Origin: Calidithermus chliarophilus DSM 9957
GTDB lineage: Bacteria > Deinococcota > Deinococci > Deinococcales > Thermaceae
Assembly (NCBI RefSeq): GCF_000430045.1
Contig: NZ_KE387023.1
Location: 2,877,576 to 2,941,575, forward strand
DNA: 64,000 bases
Reading direction: 5' to 3'
Shown: piece by piece, positions 37,747-47,205 of the stretch
Numbering within the stretch: position 1 is the stretch's first letter
Layout of the letters: each line of letters starts with the position of its first letter
Notes under the pieces: generated by a model
The model's database searches: none
What the model saw: the letters and a program-made list of their open reading frames with translations, nothing else
What the model was told of the DNA's origin: nothing
Program-made: the position numbers and the translations under genes

Positions 37747-37959
37747 ATATCGGATTCAAAAAGATAATCATCCGATCCGAAGAGCCCCGGGGGCTATCTT
37801 TTTGGACCCCAGAGCACACCCCTCCCTGACGGTCGGCGAAGCAAGCGCATCCCTTCCGAGGGGCGGCACCGCCCTCCGCCACGCGGATAACTTCGGTCGG
37901 CCGCCCCGCCAAGGCGGGGCGGCGCCGCCGTTCGGTGACGAACTAACCGAATCGGGTAT
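37747..37959 (+). mobile_element. MITE-like element, copy D (213 bp, full length)
   Basis: ATATCGGATTC at the left, CCGAATCGGGTAT at the right, TA borders. Contains the long hairpin and, on the right half, GCCGCCCCGCC-AA-GGCGGGGCGGC, which the 118- and 160-bp copies lack. Nearly identical to copy F. Confidence 0.85.
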
Positions 37960-38041
37960 TACATGCCTATGTACGCAGATCGCGGAGGAATGGATGCAAC
38001 GGGCTCAGGTTCGGGCTCCGAACTCAGGCTCTCCTCGAGGT

Positions 38042-38066
38042 AAAAGGCCGGGTCTCAGACCCGGCC
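38042..38066 (-). terminator. Intrinsic terminator of the mfd operon
   Basis: On the minus strand: GGCCGGGTCT-G-AGACCCGGCC followed by TTTTA. A strong rho-independent signal downstream of the DUF952 gene. Confidence 0.85.
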
Positions 38067-38068
38067 CT

Positions 38069-38117
38069 CGGCGTCTTGCGTTTAGCGTTGGGCGTTCGGC
38101 TATCCGCTAACGGCAGG
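38069..38117. repeat. Short heptamer array
   Basis: About six 7-bp units (GCGTCTT, GCGTTTA, GCGTTGG, GCGTTCG and CTATCCG-like) between the terminator and the DUF952 gene. Confidence 0.6.
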
Positions 38118-38135
38118 TGTTCCCCCTCGAGGAGC

Positions 38136-38495
38136 CTACTTGGGCACACCCTCGGGCAGGTGAAAGCGCCCGTCGGGGCCGGGGTCGAAGGGCAGCACGG
38201 CGGTGACGGCCTCGAGGTTGACGGGGCCGTAGATGTGGGGGAAGTAGCCGTAGGAGTAGTCCTCGGGGCCCTCGTAAAACAGCGGCGACGTGAGCTTGGC
38301 GGGGTCGATGCACAGGAGCACCAGGCCACGGTGGCCGCTGAAGAAGGCTTCGGCCACCGCGAGGATCTGGCTGGGGGTCGAGCAGTGGATGAAACCCTCG
38401 CGCTCCAGGCTCTGCGCCCGGTACTCCCGCTGTCCCAGAGCGCGCTCCCACTCGCGGCGGGTGGTGATGTGGAAGATGGTGCGGGTGAGCTTCAT
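38136..38495 (-). CDS. DUF952 domain protein
   Basis: 119-residue protein with the complete DUF952 pattern: IFHITTRREWERAL, EGFIHCSTPSQI and FPHIYGPVNLEAVTAV. The fold resembles ADP-ribosyl-type domains, but the function is unknown. It starts two bases after the mfd stop behind GGTGGA, so it is translationally coupled to mfd, and the operon ends at the terminator at 38042. Confidence 0.85.
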   Translation of the reverse strand: MKLTRTIFHITTRREWERALGQREYRAQSLEREGFIHCSTPSQILAVAEAFFSGHRGLVLLCIDPAKLTSPLFYEGPEDYSYGYFPHIYGPVNLEAVTAVLPFDPGPDGRFHLPEGVPK

Positions 38496-38497
38496 GG

Positions 38498-41443
38498 CTA
38501 GTCCACCAGGTAGAGCAGGTCGCTCACGACCCGCGCGTACTCCTCGGGCTTGAGCCCCTTCTTAAGGATGCGGAAGCCCGGCGGGTGCTGGATGAGCTCG
38601 GGGCGCGGGGTGAGCTCGCGCAGGGCCTTGGCGTCGTAGTCGAGGGGCCAGTGGTCGAAGACGACCATCAAGTAGGTGAGGTCTTCGGTGATGGAGGCCA
38701 CGCGCTTGCTCTCGGCCAGCAGGCGCAGGCGGGTGAGGGCCAGGAAGTTCTCGACCTCGGCGGGCGGCTCGCCGTAGCGCTCGCGCAGCTCCTTGCCGAC
38801 GCGGGCCACCGCGGCCAGGCTCTTGCTCTCGGCCAGGCGGCCGTAGTAGCGGCTGCGGGCCTCGGCGCTGGGGACGTACTCGGGGGTGAGGCGGGCCGAG
38901 ACCTGCAGGTCGAGGGTGACGTGGCGCTCGGGCTCCTTGACCTCGCCCTTGAGCTTGGCGATGGCCTCGGCCAGGAGCTCGGTGTAGACCTCGATGGAGA
39001 CGGCGCGGATGTGCCCGTGCTGCTCGGGGCCCAGGATGTTGCCCACCCCCCGGATCTCCATGTCCTTCTCGGCCAGCAGGTGGCCCGAGCCCAGGTCGGA
39101 GAGGTCGGCGATGGCCGAGAGGCGGCGTTCGGCGGCCTCGGTGAGGCGCGGGGGGTGGAAGAGGTAGGCGTAGGCCTCCTTGTCGCGCCGCCCCACCCGG
39201 CCCCGGAGCTGGTAGAGCGCGGCCAGGCCCAGCCGGTCGGCCCGCTCGATGACGATGGTGTTGGCCTCGGGGATGTCCAGGCCGCTTTCGATGATGGTGG
39301 TGGCCAGCAGCACGTCGAAGGCGCCCTCGGCGAAGGCCAGCATCACCTCCTCGATCTGGCCCTCGGGCATCTGGCCGTGCACCACCCCGATGCGGACCTC
39401 GGGGACCAGGGCCTCGAGGTAGCGCCGCCGCGCCTCGATGGTGGCGACCCGGTCGTGGACGTAGAAGACCTTGCCCTCGCGCTCGAGCTCGTTCATGAGC
39501 GCCTCGCGCACCAAGCCGGGGTCGTAGGGCGCCAGGTAGGTCTGGATGGGCTTGCGGCCCGGCGGCGGGGTCTGGATGCTCGACATGTCGCGCAGGCCCA
39601 CCAGGGCGCTGTAGAGCGTGCGCGGGATGGGCGTGGCCGAGAGGTAGAGGGTGTCCACCGCCTCGCGCAGCTCGCGGATGCGCTCCTTCTGGCCCACCCC
39701 GAAGCGGTGCTCCTCGTCGACGATCAGGAGGCCCAGGTCCTTGAAGCGCAGGTCGGGCGAGAGCAGGGCGTGGGTGCCCACCACGACGTCGGTCTTGCCC
39801 TCGGCCAGGCTCTTCTTGAGGGCGCTGGCCTCGGCGTCGGAGGTGAAGCGCGACAGCACCGCCACCCGCACCGGCAGCCCGGCCAGGCGGCTCTTGAAGG
39901 TCTGGTAGTGCTGCTCGGCCAGCAGGGTGGTGGGCACCAGCATCGCCACCTGGGCGCCGTGGGCCACCACCCGCCACGCCGCCCGCAACGCCACCTCGGT
40001 CTTGCCGAAGCCCACGTCGCCGGAGATCAGGCGGTCCATGGGGTGGGGGCGCTCGAGGTCGCGCAGGGTCTCCTCGAGGGCCTTCTCCTGGTCGGGGGTG
40101 AGGGTGTGGGGGAAGTTCTGCTCGACCAGAGGATCGAGCTCGGGGTTGGGCGCGAAGGCCCGGCCCGGCGTGGCGGCCCGCTTGGCGTGGAGCACGATCA
40201 GGCGGGCGGCCAGTTCCTCGGCGTCCTTCTGGGCCTTCTCCCGCGCCCGCTTCCACTCGCCCTTGCCCAGGCTGGACAGCCTCGGCGGGTCGTCGGTGGT
40301 GCCGGGGTGGCGCTTGAGGAGGGGCAGTTGCTCGACCGGCAGGTAGAGCTTGCCCTCCCCGGCGTACTGCAGGATCAGGTAGTCGCGCTTGGCCCCCAGC
40401 ACCTCGCGGGGCTCCAGCCCCAAGAACTGCCCGATGCCGTGCTCGGGGTGGATCAGGTAGTCGCCCGGCTCGAGCGCCCCCACGTCCTGCACGTCCCCGC
40501 CCACCACCTTCTTGATGCGGGCCCCGCCCGCGCCGAAGGCGTAGAGGTGGGGCTCGGTGAGGTAGACCGTGCGGCGGTCGGGGTCGAGGAAAGCGCCCTC
40601 GTAGGGGCCGGGGACGAAGGTGAGGAGGCCGGGGTGGGCCTCGAGCTGCGCCGCGCTGCGCACGCTGACCCCCTCGAGCTTGCGCCTGAGGTAGTCGCGG
40701 CTCTTGGGGTGGCGGTAGAAGAACACCGCCGCGTAGCCGGCCTCCAGCCAGCCCTGGAGGTCGGCCTGGAGCTGGCTCACCCGCGCGCGGTAGGGCGGCA
40801 GGCTGGGCCAGTCCATGGGCATCACGCCCAGCTCGGGGCCGCCCAGCCCGAAGGCGATGCGGTCGCGACCCTCGATGAGCTTCCACAACTCGGCGGGGGC
40901 CAGCGCGGGGGTGTCGAGGAAGACGGGGCCGGGGAAGTGCTCGATCTTGCGGCCGGTCCAGGTCTCGGCCTTGCCGGGCTTGGCCGCGAGCACCCAGCGG
41001 GTCTGGGGCTTGCCCTCCACGCGCAGGGCCTCGAGCTCGTCCCCGAAGAACTCCAGCCGGAGGTTTTCGAGCTCCAGGACATCGCCTTGCACCTTGAAGT
41101 CCTCCTCGCGCAGGTAGCCCATGCGGTAGAGCCGGTCGAGCAGTTCGGAGCGCAGGTAGCGCTGCCCCACCTCCAGCACCAGCCGCCAGGCCGAGGGGTC
41201 TTCGGGGAAGGCCTCCATGGCCTCGTCGTAGCTGAAGACGAAGAGGGCCTTCTCGCCGTGGGCCTCGAGGCCGGGGTTGAGGTAGACGGTGCGGCCGAAG
41301 GGCCCCAGGGTGTACAGCGGCACCCGCTCGGGCGGGGCCAGCAGCACAGCGGGGGCCGGGGCCTGGGCGAATAGGAGGGCGCGGGCTACCTGCGGCAGCC
41401 CGGGCAGGTAATGGTTGTAGGGCAGGCTGATGGTCTGAGGCAT
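38498..41443 (-). CDS. mfd: Transcription-repair coupling factor
   Basis: RNA polymerase translocase that removes stalled polymerase and recruits UvrA. 981 residues, shorter than E. coli Mfd (1148) but normal for Thermaceae. Order: degenerate UvrB-like N-terminal region (1-320), CarD-like polymerase-interacting domain (about 325-385, [18 protein letters not shown]), helicase with Walker [10 protein letters not shown] (475-483), DEEHRFG and QLRGRVGR, and the C-terminal TRCF domain. A TAGACT box 15 bases before the ATG suggests a very short leader. Co-transcribed with the DUF952 gene. Confidence 0.97.
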   Translation of the reverse strand: MPQTISLPYNHYLPGLPQVARALLFAQAPAPAVLLAPPERVPLYTLGPFGRTVYLNPGLEAHGEKALFVFSYDEAMEAFPEDPSAWRLVLEVGQRYLRSELLDRLYRMGYLREEDFKVQGDVLELENLRLEFFGDELEALRVEGKPQTRWVLAAKPGKAETWTGRKIEHFPGPVFLDTPALAPAELWKLIEGRDRIAFGLGGPELGVMPMDWPSLPPYRARVSQLQADLQGWLEAGYAAVFFYRHPKSRDYLRRKLEGVSVRSAAQLEAHPGLLTFVPGPYEGAFLDPDRRTVYLTEPHLYAFGAGGARIKKVVGGDVQDVGALEPGDYLIHPEHGIGQFLGLEPREVLGAKRDYLILQYAGEGKLYLPVEQLPLLKRHPGTTDDPPRLSSLGKGEWKRAREKAQKDAEELAARLIVLHAKRAATPGRAFAPNPELDPLVEQNFPHTLTPDQEKALEETLRDLERPHPMDRLISGDVGFGKTEVALRAAWRVVAHGAQVAMLVPTTLLAEQHYQTFKSRLAGLPVRVAVLSRFTSDAEASALKKSLAEGKTDVVVGTHALLSPDLRFKDLGLLIVDEEHRFGVGQKERIRELREAVDTLYLSATPIPRTLYSALVGLRDMSSIQTPPPGRKPIQTYLAPYDPGLVREALMNELEREGKVFYVHDRVATIEARRRYLEALVPEVRIGVVHGQMPEGQIEEVMLAFAEGAFDVLLATTIIESGLDIPEANTIVIERADRLGLAALYQLRGRVGRRDKEAYAYLFHPPRLTEAAERRLSAIADLSDLGSGHLLAEKDMEIRGVGNILGPEQHGHIRAVSIEVYTELLAEAIAKLKGEVKEPERHVTLDLQVSARLTPEYVPSAEARSRYYGRLAESKSLAAVARVGKELRERYGEPPAEVENFLALTRLRLLAESKRVASITEDLTYLMVVFDHWPLDYDAKALRELTPRPELIQHPPGFRILKKGLKPEEYARVVSDLLYLVD

Positions 41444-41606
41444 GGCGGCAACCTGTCCAGTCTACCGCAAGCCCACCAGGACGGTGAATCCTGGCTCACG
41501 GAAGGCGGGCTGGCGGGACGTCGCGCTGCTGGGGGTGAGGCTCGGGGAGGGCCGCCCCCCCGTGGGCCGGCAGAGCCCGCCCCCGTCCGGGATAGGCGGC
41601 ACGATT

Positions 41607-41636
41607 TTGTACTTCGTGAAGGATAAGCCGGATAAT
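41607..41636 (+). promoter_or_regulatory. Promoter of the TetR-family gene
   Basis: TTGTAC (41607-41612), 18-base spacer, GATAAT (41631-41636). The start would fall on the GTG at 41643, giving a leaderless transcript. Confidence 0.65.
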
Positions 41637-41642
41637 GCCCTC

Positions 41643-42218
41643 GTGGCTGGCTCGAGCCCCTCCCCCCGACCCGACCGGCGCGTCCACCGCACCCGCCGGG
41701 CGCTGGGCCAGGCCCTGGTCGAGCTCACGCTGCACAAGGGCTACGAGGCGGTAAGCATCCGCGAGCTGACCGAGCGGGCCGACATCGGCTACGCCACCTT
41801 CTTCCGCCACTACCCCGACAAGGACGCGCTGCTGCAAAGCCTGCTCGAGGAGACCCTCGCCGAGCTGCTCGAGCTGGTCATGCCGGTCGCGCACGACCCC
41901 GTGCACGCGGCCACGCGGCTTTTCCAGCACGTGCAGACCCGCCCCGACCTCTACCGGGTGCTGCTCAGCCTGCCCCCCTCCCACCCCCTCGTGCAGCGCA
42001 TCTTCGCCGTGGGGGTCGAGAACATCCTCGCGTTCAGCCCACCCCGGCCCGGCGCGGCGGTGCCGGCCGACCTCGCCGCCCAGCACCTCATGGCCTCGGT
42101 GCTGCGCCTCCTGAAGTGGTGGCTCGAGCAGGGCATGCCCTACCCGCCCGCGCGCATGGGCGAGATCCTCAGCGCCCTGGTGATCGAGCCGGCCCGCCGG
42201 CTGGCCTTCGCGCCGTGA
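41643..42218 (+). CDS. TetR family transcriptional regulator
   Basis: 191-residue regulator. The N-terminal DNA-binding domain is VHRTRRALGQALVELTLHKGYEAVSIRELTERADIGYATFFRHYPDKDALL, ending in the TetR signature YATFFRHY. The C-terminal ligand domain is unassigned. GTG 41643 is chosen because GATAAT ends six bases upstream; an in-frame GTG at 41616 lies inside the promoter. No obvious target is next to it: degV converges on it and mfd is divergent. Confidence 0.85.
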   Translation: MAGSSPSPRPDRRVHRTRRALGQALVELTLHKGYEAVSIRELTERADIGYATFFRHYPDKDALLQSLLEETLAELLELVMPVAHDPVHAATRLFQHVQTRPDLYRVLLSLPPSHPLVQRIFAVGVENILAFSPPRPGAAVPADLAAQHLMASVLRLLKWWLEQGMPYPPARMGEILSALVIEPARRLAFAP

Positions 42219-42245
42219 CCGAGCGGGCCGGCTGGGCGACCGGGC

Positions 42246-43085
42246 TCAGACCGGGTAGGCGTGGAGGCCCAGCGTGCCCAGCCCGGTGTGGGCGGTCACG
42301 ATGGAGCCCATGCGGATCACGCGGCCCTTGTCGAGCGTCACGCTCGTCTTGTTGATGAGCTCCTTGATCTCCTCGAGCATCTCGGCGGGCGCGTCGGCGT
42401 GGGCGACGGTGACCCGCACCCGCCGGCCCTTGAGGGGCTCGAGCAGGTTCTTGACCAGCGTCTGGGCGACCGTGTTCTCCCGCACCGCCCGCACGGTCTT
42501 GATCTTGCCTTCCTTCACGGTGAGGATCGGCCGCAGGCCCAGCAGGTCGCCGATGGTCTGCCCGATCTTGGGCAGGCGGCCCCCGCGCACGAGGTGCTCG
42601 AGGCTGGCCACGCTGAAGAACATGCTGTCCTCGCGCTGGATGCGGCGCAGCTCGCCGAGGATGGCCTCCTCGTCCCAGCCCATCGCCGCACACTCGGCCG
42701 CGCGGTAGACCAGCGCCGACACGCCGCCCGAGACGGTGCGGCTGTCGAAGACCCGGATGCGCCCCGGCGCGATCTTGTCGGCCGCCTCCCGGGCCCGCTC
42801 CACGGTGAGCGAGGTCTCCCCCGAGAGGTGGATCGACAGCAGGCGGTCGTAGTGGCGCAGGTGGCGCTCGTAGACCTCGAGGAAGTCCTCGACCGTGGGG
42901 GGCTCGGTGCTGGGTTGGGCCCCCTGGCGGATCTGGCCGTACAGGCTGTCCGGGTCGAGCTCGCGCCAGTCCTTGAAGCGGGTCGGGCCCACCTGCACGT
43001 ACAGGGGCACCAGCCCCACGCCCAGCTCACGAGCGGCTACCGGGGAGAGATCGCTGGCCGAGTCGGTGATGATCCCTAGCTCCAT
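42246..43085 (-). CDS. DegV family fatty acid-binding protein
   Basis: 279-residue DegV/FakB-like protein. Typical parts are IITDSASDLSP, TEPPTVEDFLEVYE, LSIHLSGETSLTVERAREAAD and RGGRLPKIGQTIGDLLGLRPIL. FakB proteins deliver fatty acids to the kinase FakA for phospholipid synthesis; a FakA gene is not in view. It has a good promoter (43110-43138) and ribosome site GGAGGAAGG. Confidence 0.92.
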   Translation of the reverse strand: MELGIITDSASDLSPVAARELGVGLVPLYVQVGPTRFKDWRELDPDSLYGQIRQGAQPSTEPPTVEDFLEVYERHLRHYDRLLSIHLSGETSLTVERAREAADKIAPGRIRVFDSRTVSGGVSALVYRAAECAAMGWDEEAILGELRRIQREDSMFFSVASLEHLVRGGRLPKIGQTIGDLLGLRPILTVKEGKIKTVRAVRENTVAQTLVKNLLEPLKGRRVRVTVAHADAPAEMLEEIKELINKTSVTLDKGRVIRMGSIVTAHTGLGTLGLHAYPV

Positions 43086-43109
43086 GAAAAAACCTTCCTC
43101 CTCAACTGA

Positions 43110-43138
43110 AAGCTAAACCCCATACTGGACCTGCTCAA
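43110..43138 (-). promoter_or_regulatory. degV promoter
   Basis: On the minus strand: TTGAGC, a 17-base spacer and TAGCTT, about 25 bases before the start codon. Confidence 0.55.
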
Positions 43139-43195
43139 AAAGCATTGGTTCGAAGTCTACTACGCCCCGCGCCGGGAGAGGCGTAAATTTGTCAC

Positions 43196-43813
43196 ATGCC
43201 AATTCTGGTCACCGGCTTCGAACCCTTCGGCGGGATGTCCCACAACCCCAGCCAGGCGCTGCTCGAGCACCTTCCCCCGGCCGTCGGCGGGGTGCCCGTC
43301 GCCACCGCCTGCCTCCCGGTGGACTCCCGCCAGGTCGAGGCCCGGCTGCGCGAGCTCTACGCCCGGCACCGGCCCCGCGTGGCGCTGCACCTGGGGCTGG
43401 CCGCCAACCGCGCCCAGATCAGCCTCGAGCGCCTGGCGGTCAACCTCCTCGACTTCGACATCCCCGACAACGCCGGCCACCGCGCGGTAGACCAGCCCGT
43501 CCGGCCCGGCGCCCCGCTGGCCCTGCTCACCCGCCTCCCGGTGCGGGCCATCCGGCAGCGGCTGCACCAGGAGGGGATCCCCGCCCAGCTCTCCTTGAGC
43601 GCCGGGGCCTACCTGTGCAACCAGGTGATGTACCTCGCCCTCACCCTCCTCCCCCAGGAGGCGGCCTGCGGCTTCATCCACCTGCCGCCCGACGAGACGC
43701 TGGCCCTGCAGCGCGGCGGGGCCTACGTGCCGCTGGCGACCCAGGCCCGCGCCGTCGTGCTCGCGCTCGAGGCCTGCCTCGCCGAGCACCCGGCTGAGCC
43801 CCCGTCGCCCTGA
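43196..43813 (+). CDS. pcp: Pyroglutamyl-peptidase I
   Basis: 205-residue cysteine peptidase (C15) that removes N-terminal pyroglutamate. Catalytic triad: Glu in RAQISLERLAVN, Cys in AGAYLCNQVMY and His in CGFIHLPP. The start LVTGFEPFGG is diagnostic. TAAATT ends six bases before the ATG (leaderless). A bidirectional terminator separates it from the next gene. Confidence 0.95.
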   Translation: MPILVTGFEPFGGMSHNPSQALLEHLPPAVGGVPVATACLPVDSRQVEARLRELYARHRPRVALHLGLAANRAQISLERLAVNLLDFDIPDNAGHRAVDQPVRPGAPLALLTRLPVRAIRQRLHQEGIPAQLSLSAGAYLCNQVMYLALTLLPQEAACGFIHLPPDETLALQRGGAYVPLATQARAVVLALEACLAEHPAEPPSP

Positions 43814-43842
43814 GGGCAGCTCCCGCGAATACCTGCAGCAGG

Positions 43843-43872
43843 CAAACACCCGCCGATCCCGGCGGGTGTTTG
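43843..43872. terminator. Terminator after pcp
   Basis: Twelve-bp stem CAAACACCCGCC/GGCGGGTGTTTG with a six-base loop. T residues lie inside the stem end (GTGTTTG) rather than after it. Confidence 0.65.
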
Positions 43873-43902
43873 TGGGAAATGCGATGGGATAGACTGGCAC
43901 GC

Positions 43903-44970
43903 GTGACCCGGGTGCTCTTTCTCAGCGACGCCCCTACCATCGGCGGCAGCGAGGTCTACCTGCGCGAGATGCTCCCGAGGCTGCGGGGGCTGGGCATAGA
44001 GCCCGAGGCTGCCCTGCCCGCCCTCGAGGGCAACCGCCCCATCCGCGAGGCGCTGGCCGAGCGCGGCATCGCCGTGCACGCCTACGCCGACCCCGCCGAG
44101 ATCCCCCTGCGGCACGACCTCTACCTCACCTCCACCTGGTACCCCCACAACGCCCTGCGCTTGTACCGCCTGCTGCCCGAGCCCCCGGTGATGCTGGTCC
44201 ACGACCAGATCGAGGTCTGGTACCCGCTGGGGCTCCACCGGCTCTACCGGCTGGGCTACCGGAAGCTCCAGGTGCCCAACCTGCAGCGCGCCAGGGCCGT
44301 GGTCACCGTCTCGAACTGGGCCGCGCGCTGGCTGAAGGAGGTCCACGGGGTGCGGCCGGAGGTCTACGGCGTGCCCAACGGCGTGGACACCGAGAAGTTC
44401 CGGCCCCCCCTGCCGGGCGAGCGCGAGGCCCTTCGGCAGAAGCTGGGCCTCGAGCGCTTCACCGTGCTGGTCCCCCACCGCATGAGCCCGGAGAAGAACC
44501 ACGGGCCCGCACTGCTGGCCGCCCGCCAGACCCCCGAGGTGGACTACCTCTTCGTGGGCGTGGGCGAGCTGATGGGCTACTGGCAGAAGATCGCCCGGCT
44601 CCTGGGGCTTCGCAACGTGCACTTCCTGGGCCGCCGCATGGACATGCCCGAGCTCTACCGCGCCGCCGACGCCATGCTCCAGCCCACCCTGGGGGAGAAC
44701 CTCTCGCTGGTGACGCTCGAGGCCATGGCCAGCGGCCTGCCGGTGGTCTCCAGCCCCATCCCCGCCCAGGCCGAGCTCGTCGAGGACGGCGTCAACGGGC
44801 TGCTGGTGCCCGCACGGCCCGGCCCCCTCGCCCGCGCGGTGCGCGAGCTGGCCGCCGACGCGGCCCAGGCCCGGCGCCTCGGGGAGGCAGCGCGCGCGAA
44901 GGCCCTCCAGCACCACACTCTCGAGGCCTGCGCCACTGTTCTGGCCCAGATCTTGCGTAAACTGGTTTAG
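43903..44970 (+). CDS. Glycosyltransferase family 4
   Basis: 355-residue GT-B retaining glycosyltransferase. The N-terminal half has GGSEVYLREMLPRLRGLGIE and the C-terminal half the GT4 nucleotide-sugar motif ENLSLVTLEAMASGLPVVSSPI (EX7E) after PHRMSPEKNHGPAL. Acceptor and sugar are unknown. The GTG at 43903 has TAGACT ending 7 bases upstream (leaderless), and ATGs further up lie in the terminator. First of a glycosyltransferase cluster. Confidence 0.88.
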   Translation: MTRVLFLSDAPTIGGSEVYLREMLPRLRGLGIEPEAALPALEGNRPIREALAERGIAVHAYADPAEIPLRHDLYLTSTWYPHNALRLYRLLPEPPVMLVHDQIEVWYPLGLHRLYRLGYRKLQVPNLQRARAVVTVSNWAARWLKEVHGVRPEVYGVPNGVDTEKFRPPLPGEREALRQKLGLERFTVLVPHRMSPEKNHGPALLAARQTPEVDYLFVGVGELMGYWQKIARLLGLRNVHFLGRRMDMPELYRAADAMLQPTLGENLSLVTLEAMASGLPVVSSPIPAQAELVEDGVNGLLVPARPGPLARAVRELAADAAQARRLGEAARAKALQHHTLEACATVLAQILRKLV

Positions 44971-45000
44971 CTGGGATCGACATCCCGACGAGTGGAAACC

Positions 45001-45921
45001 ATGTCGCAATACCGCATCTGTGCCATTTTGCCGACGCGCAACCGCAAAGCGTTGCTGCAGGAGTGCATCCGAGCACTCAAGGCCCAAACCCACCCGGTCG
45101 CCCACATCATCGTGGTGGACAACGCCAGTACCGACGGCAGCGCCGAGCTCGCCGCCCGAGAGGGGGCGGAGGTCGTGCAGTTCGAGCGCAACCTGGGGGG
45201 AGCCGCGGGCTTCCACGAGGGGATCAGCCGGGCCTACCGCGGCGGCTACGACTGGGTCTGGATCATGGACGACGACACCATCCCCCAGCCCAACGCCCTG
45301 GCCGAGCTGCTCAAGGCCGTGCCCCGCCTCGAGCGCCTGGGCCACCCGCCCGCCGTGCTGGCGAGCCGGGTGCTGTGGCAGGACGGCAGCGTCCACCCCA
45401 TGAACTGGCCCTGGCCCAACCCCTTCCCCTACCGGCGCTTCCGCGCCGCCCGCCGCATGGGCTACGTGCCGGTGCGCTGGGCCGCGTTCTCCTCGGTGCT
45501 CGTGGCCCGCTGGGCCATCCACAAGTACGGGCTGCCCCACCGCGACTACTTCGTGCGCACCGACGACCTCGAGTACACCGGCCGGATCCTGCGCCGCGAA
45601 GCGGGCTACCTGGTCCCCAAGAGCCTCGCGGTGCACAAGACCCCCACCAAGTACACCCCGGCCTCGGCCCACCCCGAGCGCTTCTACTACGAGGTGCGCA
45701 ACCGCATCTGGGTCATGCGCAGCCGCTCCTTCGGGGTGCTGGGCAAGGCCGCGCTGGGGGCCCACATCATGGGCGGCACGCTGGCCTACCTGGCGAAGAA
45801 CCGCCCGGCCCTGGGCCTGCGCGTAGTCTGGAAGGGCCTGGTCGACGGCCTGGCGACCGACCCCGACCACCGCACCACGGTCCCGCCGCACTTGTCCGAG
45901 CTCGGCCGCTCCGCGGGCTGA
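45001..45921 (+). CDS. Glycosyltransferase family 2 (GlfT2-like)
   Basis: 306-residue GT-A inverting transferase. N-terminal ILPTRNRKALLQECIRALKAQT and the Asp cluster WIMDDDTIPQPNAL (DDD in place of DxD) resemble galactofuranosyl/rhamnosyl transferases of the GlfT2 group; HRDYFVRTDDLEYTGRI carries the catalytic base. The ATG at 45001 starts 30 bases after the previous gene. It likely extends a cell-surface glycolipid or polysaccharide with its neighbours. Confidence 0.85.
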   Translation: MSQYRICAILPTRNRKALLQECIRALKAQTHPVAHIIVVDNASTDGSAELAAREGAEVVQFERNLGGAAGFHEGISRAYRGGYDWVWIMDDDTIPQPNALAELLKAVPRLERLGHPPAVLASRVLWQDGSVHPMNWPWPNPFPYRRFRAARRMGYVPVRWAAFSSVLVARWAIHKYGLPHRDYFVRTDDLEYTGRILRREAGYLVPKSLAVHKTPTKYTPASAHPERFYYEVRNRIWVMRSRSFGVLGKAALGAHIMGGTLAYLAKNRPALGLRVVWKGLVDGLATDPDHRTTVPPHLSELGRSAG

Positions 45922-46005
45922 GCCGGACGAGGCGGGCTCGGGCGGCTTCGCGCTTTCATCGGCGTTCTACGCTCGGGACGCTTGGATGTGCTATAAACTC
46001 CGATA

Positions 46006-47205
46006 ATGCGTCTGTACCGGATCGGTCTGTTCACCGACGTGTACCTGCCCAACCCCAACGGCGTCTCGACGAGCATCTACCTGCTGCTGCGGGAGCTGCG
46101 GCGGATGGGCCACGACGCCTGGGTGATGGCCCCCGAAGGCCCCAACGACCCCGCCGGCGAGGAGGCAGTGGTGCGCATCCCCAGCGTGGCCTACCCCTTC
46201 TTCGAGGGGCAGCGGCTGGCCATGCCCTCCAGCCGCTACCTGCCCACCAAGTTCGAGATCATCCACACCCACACCCCGCTGTTCCTGGGCATGTGGGGCA
46301 GCGGCCTGGCCCGGCGGCGCGGCATCCCCCACGTTTCGACCTTCCACACCCACTACGAGAAGTACGCCCACTACATCCCCGGCCTGGCCGTGCTCGACCG
46401 CTACACCGGGGTCATCCAGAGCATCTCCCGCGCCTTCTACAACCGCTGCGAGGTGGTGGTCGCCCCCACCGAGCCGGTGAAGGCGCTGGTGGAGTCGTAC
46501 GGGGTCGAGCGCCCCATCCGGGTCATCCCCACCGGCGTGGACACCGACATCCTCGAGCAAGCCCCCGAGGTGCCCTCCCCCTGGCCCGAGGGCAAGCGCC
46601 GCCTGATCACGGTGGGGCGGCTGGGCAAGGAGAAGAGCTTCGAGGTGGTGATCGAGGCCCTGGCCCTGGTGCGGCAGCACGCCGACGCGCACCTGGTGCA
46701 CGTGGGCGAAGGCCCCGAGGAGGCCCACCTCAAGGCCTACGCGGCGAAGCTGGGGGTGCTCGAGCACGTCACCTTCGTGGGGGCAGTGCCCTACCGGGCC
46801 ATCGGGGGCTACTACCGCCACGCCGAGGTGTTCGTCTTCGCCAGCGAGACCGAGACCCAGGGGCTGGTGCTGTGGGAGGCCCAGGCCATGGGCGTGCCGG
46901 TGGTGGCGGTGGGGGCCGAGGGCACGTTGCAGGGGGTGGACGAGGGCCGCAGCGGCTACCTGGTGCCCCCCCGCGACGCCGCGCAGATGGCCCGGCGCGC
47001 GCTCGAGGTCCTCTCCGACGACGCCCTGCGCCAGCGCCTGAGCCAGGGGGCCCGCAAGTTCGCCGAGGCCCGCAGCGCCCGCCGCATCGCCGAGAGCATC
47101 GTCGAGCTCTACGACGAGGCCACGGAGATCCAGCAGATCGAGCCCAAGAAGCTCATCTTCCCCTTTCCCCGTCTTCCGCGAAGTAGCCTTCCGTCCTCCC
47201 GCTGA
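46006..47205 (+). CDS. Glycosyltransferase family 4 (diacylglycerol glycosyltransferase-like)
   Basis: 399-residue GT-B transferase. LFTDVYLPNPNGVSTSIYLLLRELRRMGHD and STFHTHYEKYAHYIPG match the MgdA/UgtP-like group of 1,2-diacylglycerol glucosyltransferases; the nucleotide-sugar site is ETQGLVLWEAQAMGVPVVAV. Thermaceae membranes are rich in glycolipids, so this could make their core. TAAACT ends six bases before the ATG. The 3' end overlaps the convergent GT2 gene by 53 bases. Confidence 0.85.
   Translation: MRLYRIGLFTDVYLPNPNGVSTSIYLLLRELRRMGHDAWVMAPEGPNDPAGEEAVVRIPSVAYPFFEGQRLAMPSSRYLPTKFEIIHTHTPLFLGMWGSGLARRRGIPHVSTFHTHYEKYAHYIPGLAVLDRYTGVIQSISRAFYNRCEVVVAPTEPVKALVESYGVERPIRVIPTGVDTDILEQAPEVPSPWPEGKRRLITVGRLGKEKSFEVVIEALALVRQHADAHLVHVGEGPEEAHLKAYAAKLGVLEHVTFVGAVPYRAIGGYYRHAEVFVFASETETQGLVLWEAQAMGVPVVAVGAEGTLQGVDEGRSGYLVPPRDAAQMARRALEVLSDDALRQRLSQGARKFAEARSARRIAESIVELYDEATEIQQIEPKKLIFPFPRLPRSSLPSSR

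Noticed and set aside
37747..37959. Open frames across the MITE-like elements (for example ending IPDSKR or ISDSKR)
   Set aside because: The readings come from the repeat itself and recur wherever a frame enters it; only the kinase at 25549 is a real gene using it.
41442..41642. N-terminal extension of the TetR gene
   Set aside because: It covers the promoter TTGTAC...GATAAT and has no TetR similarity.
43140..43180. GGTTCGAAGTC, like a tRNA T-arm
   Set aside because: No D-arm, anticodon arm or acceptor stem can be built in the 110-base gap.
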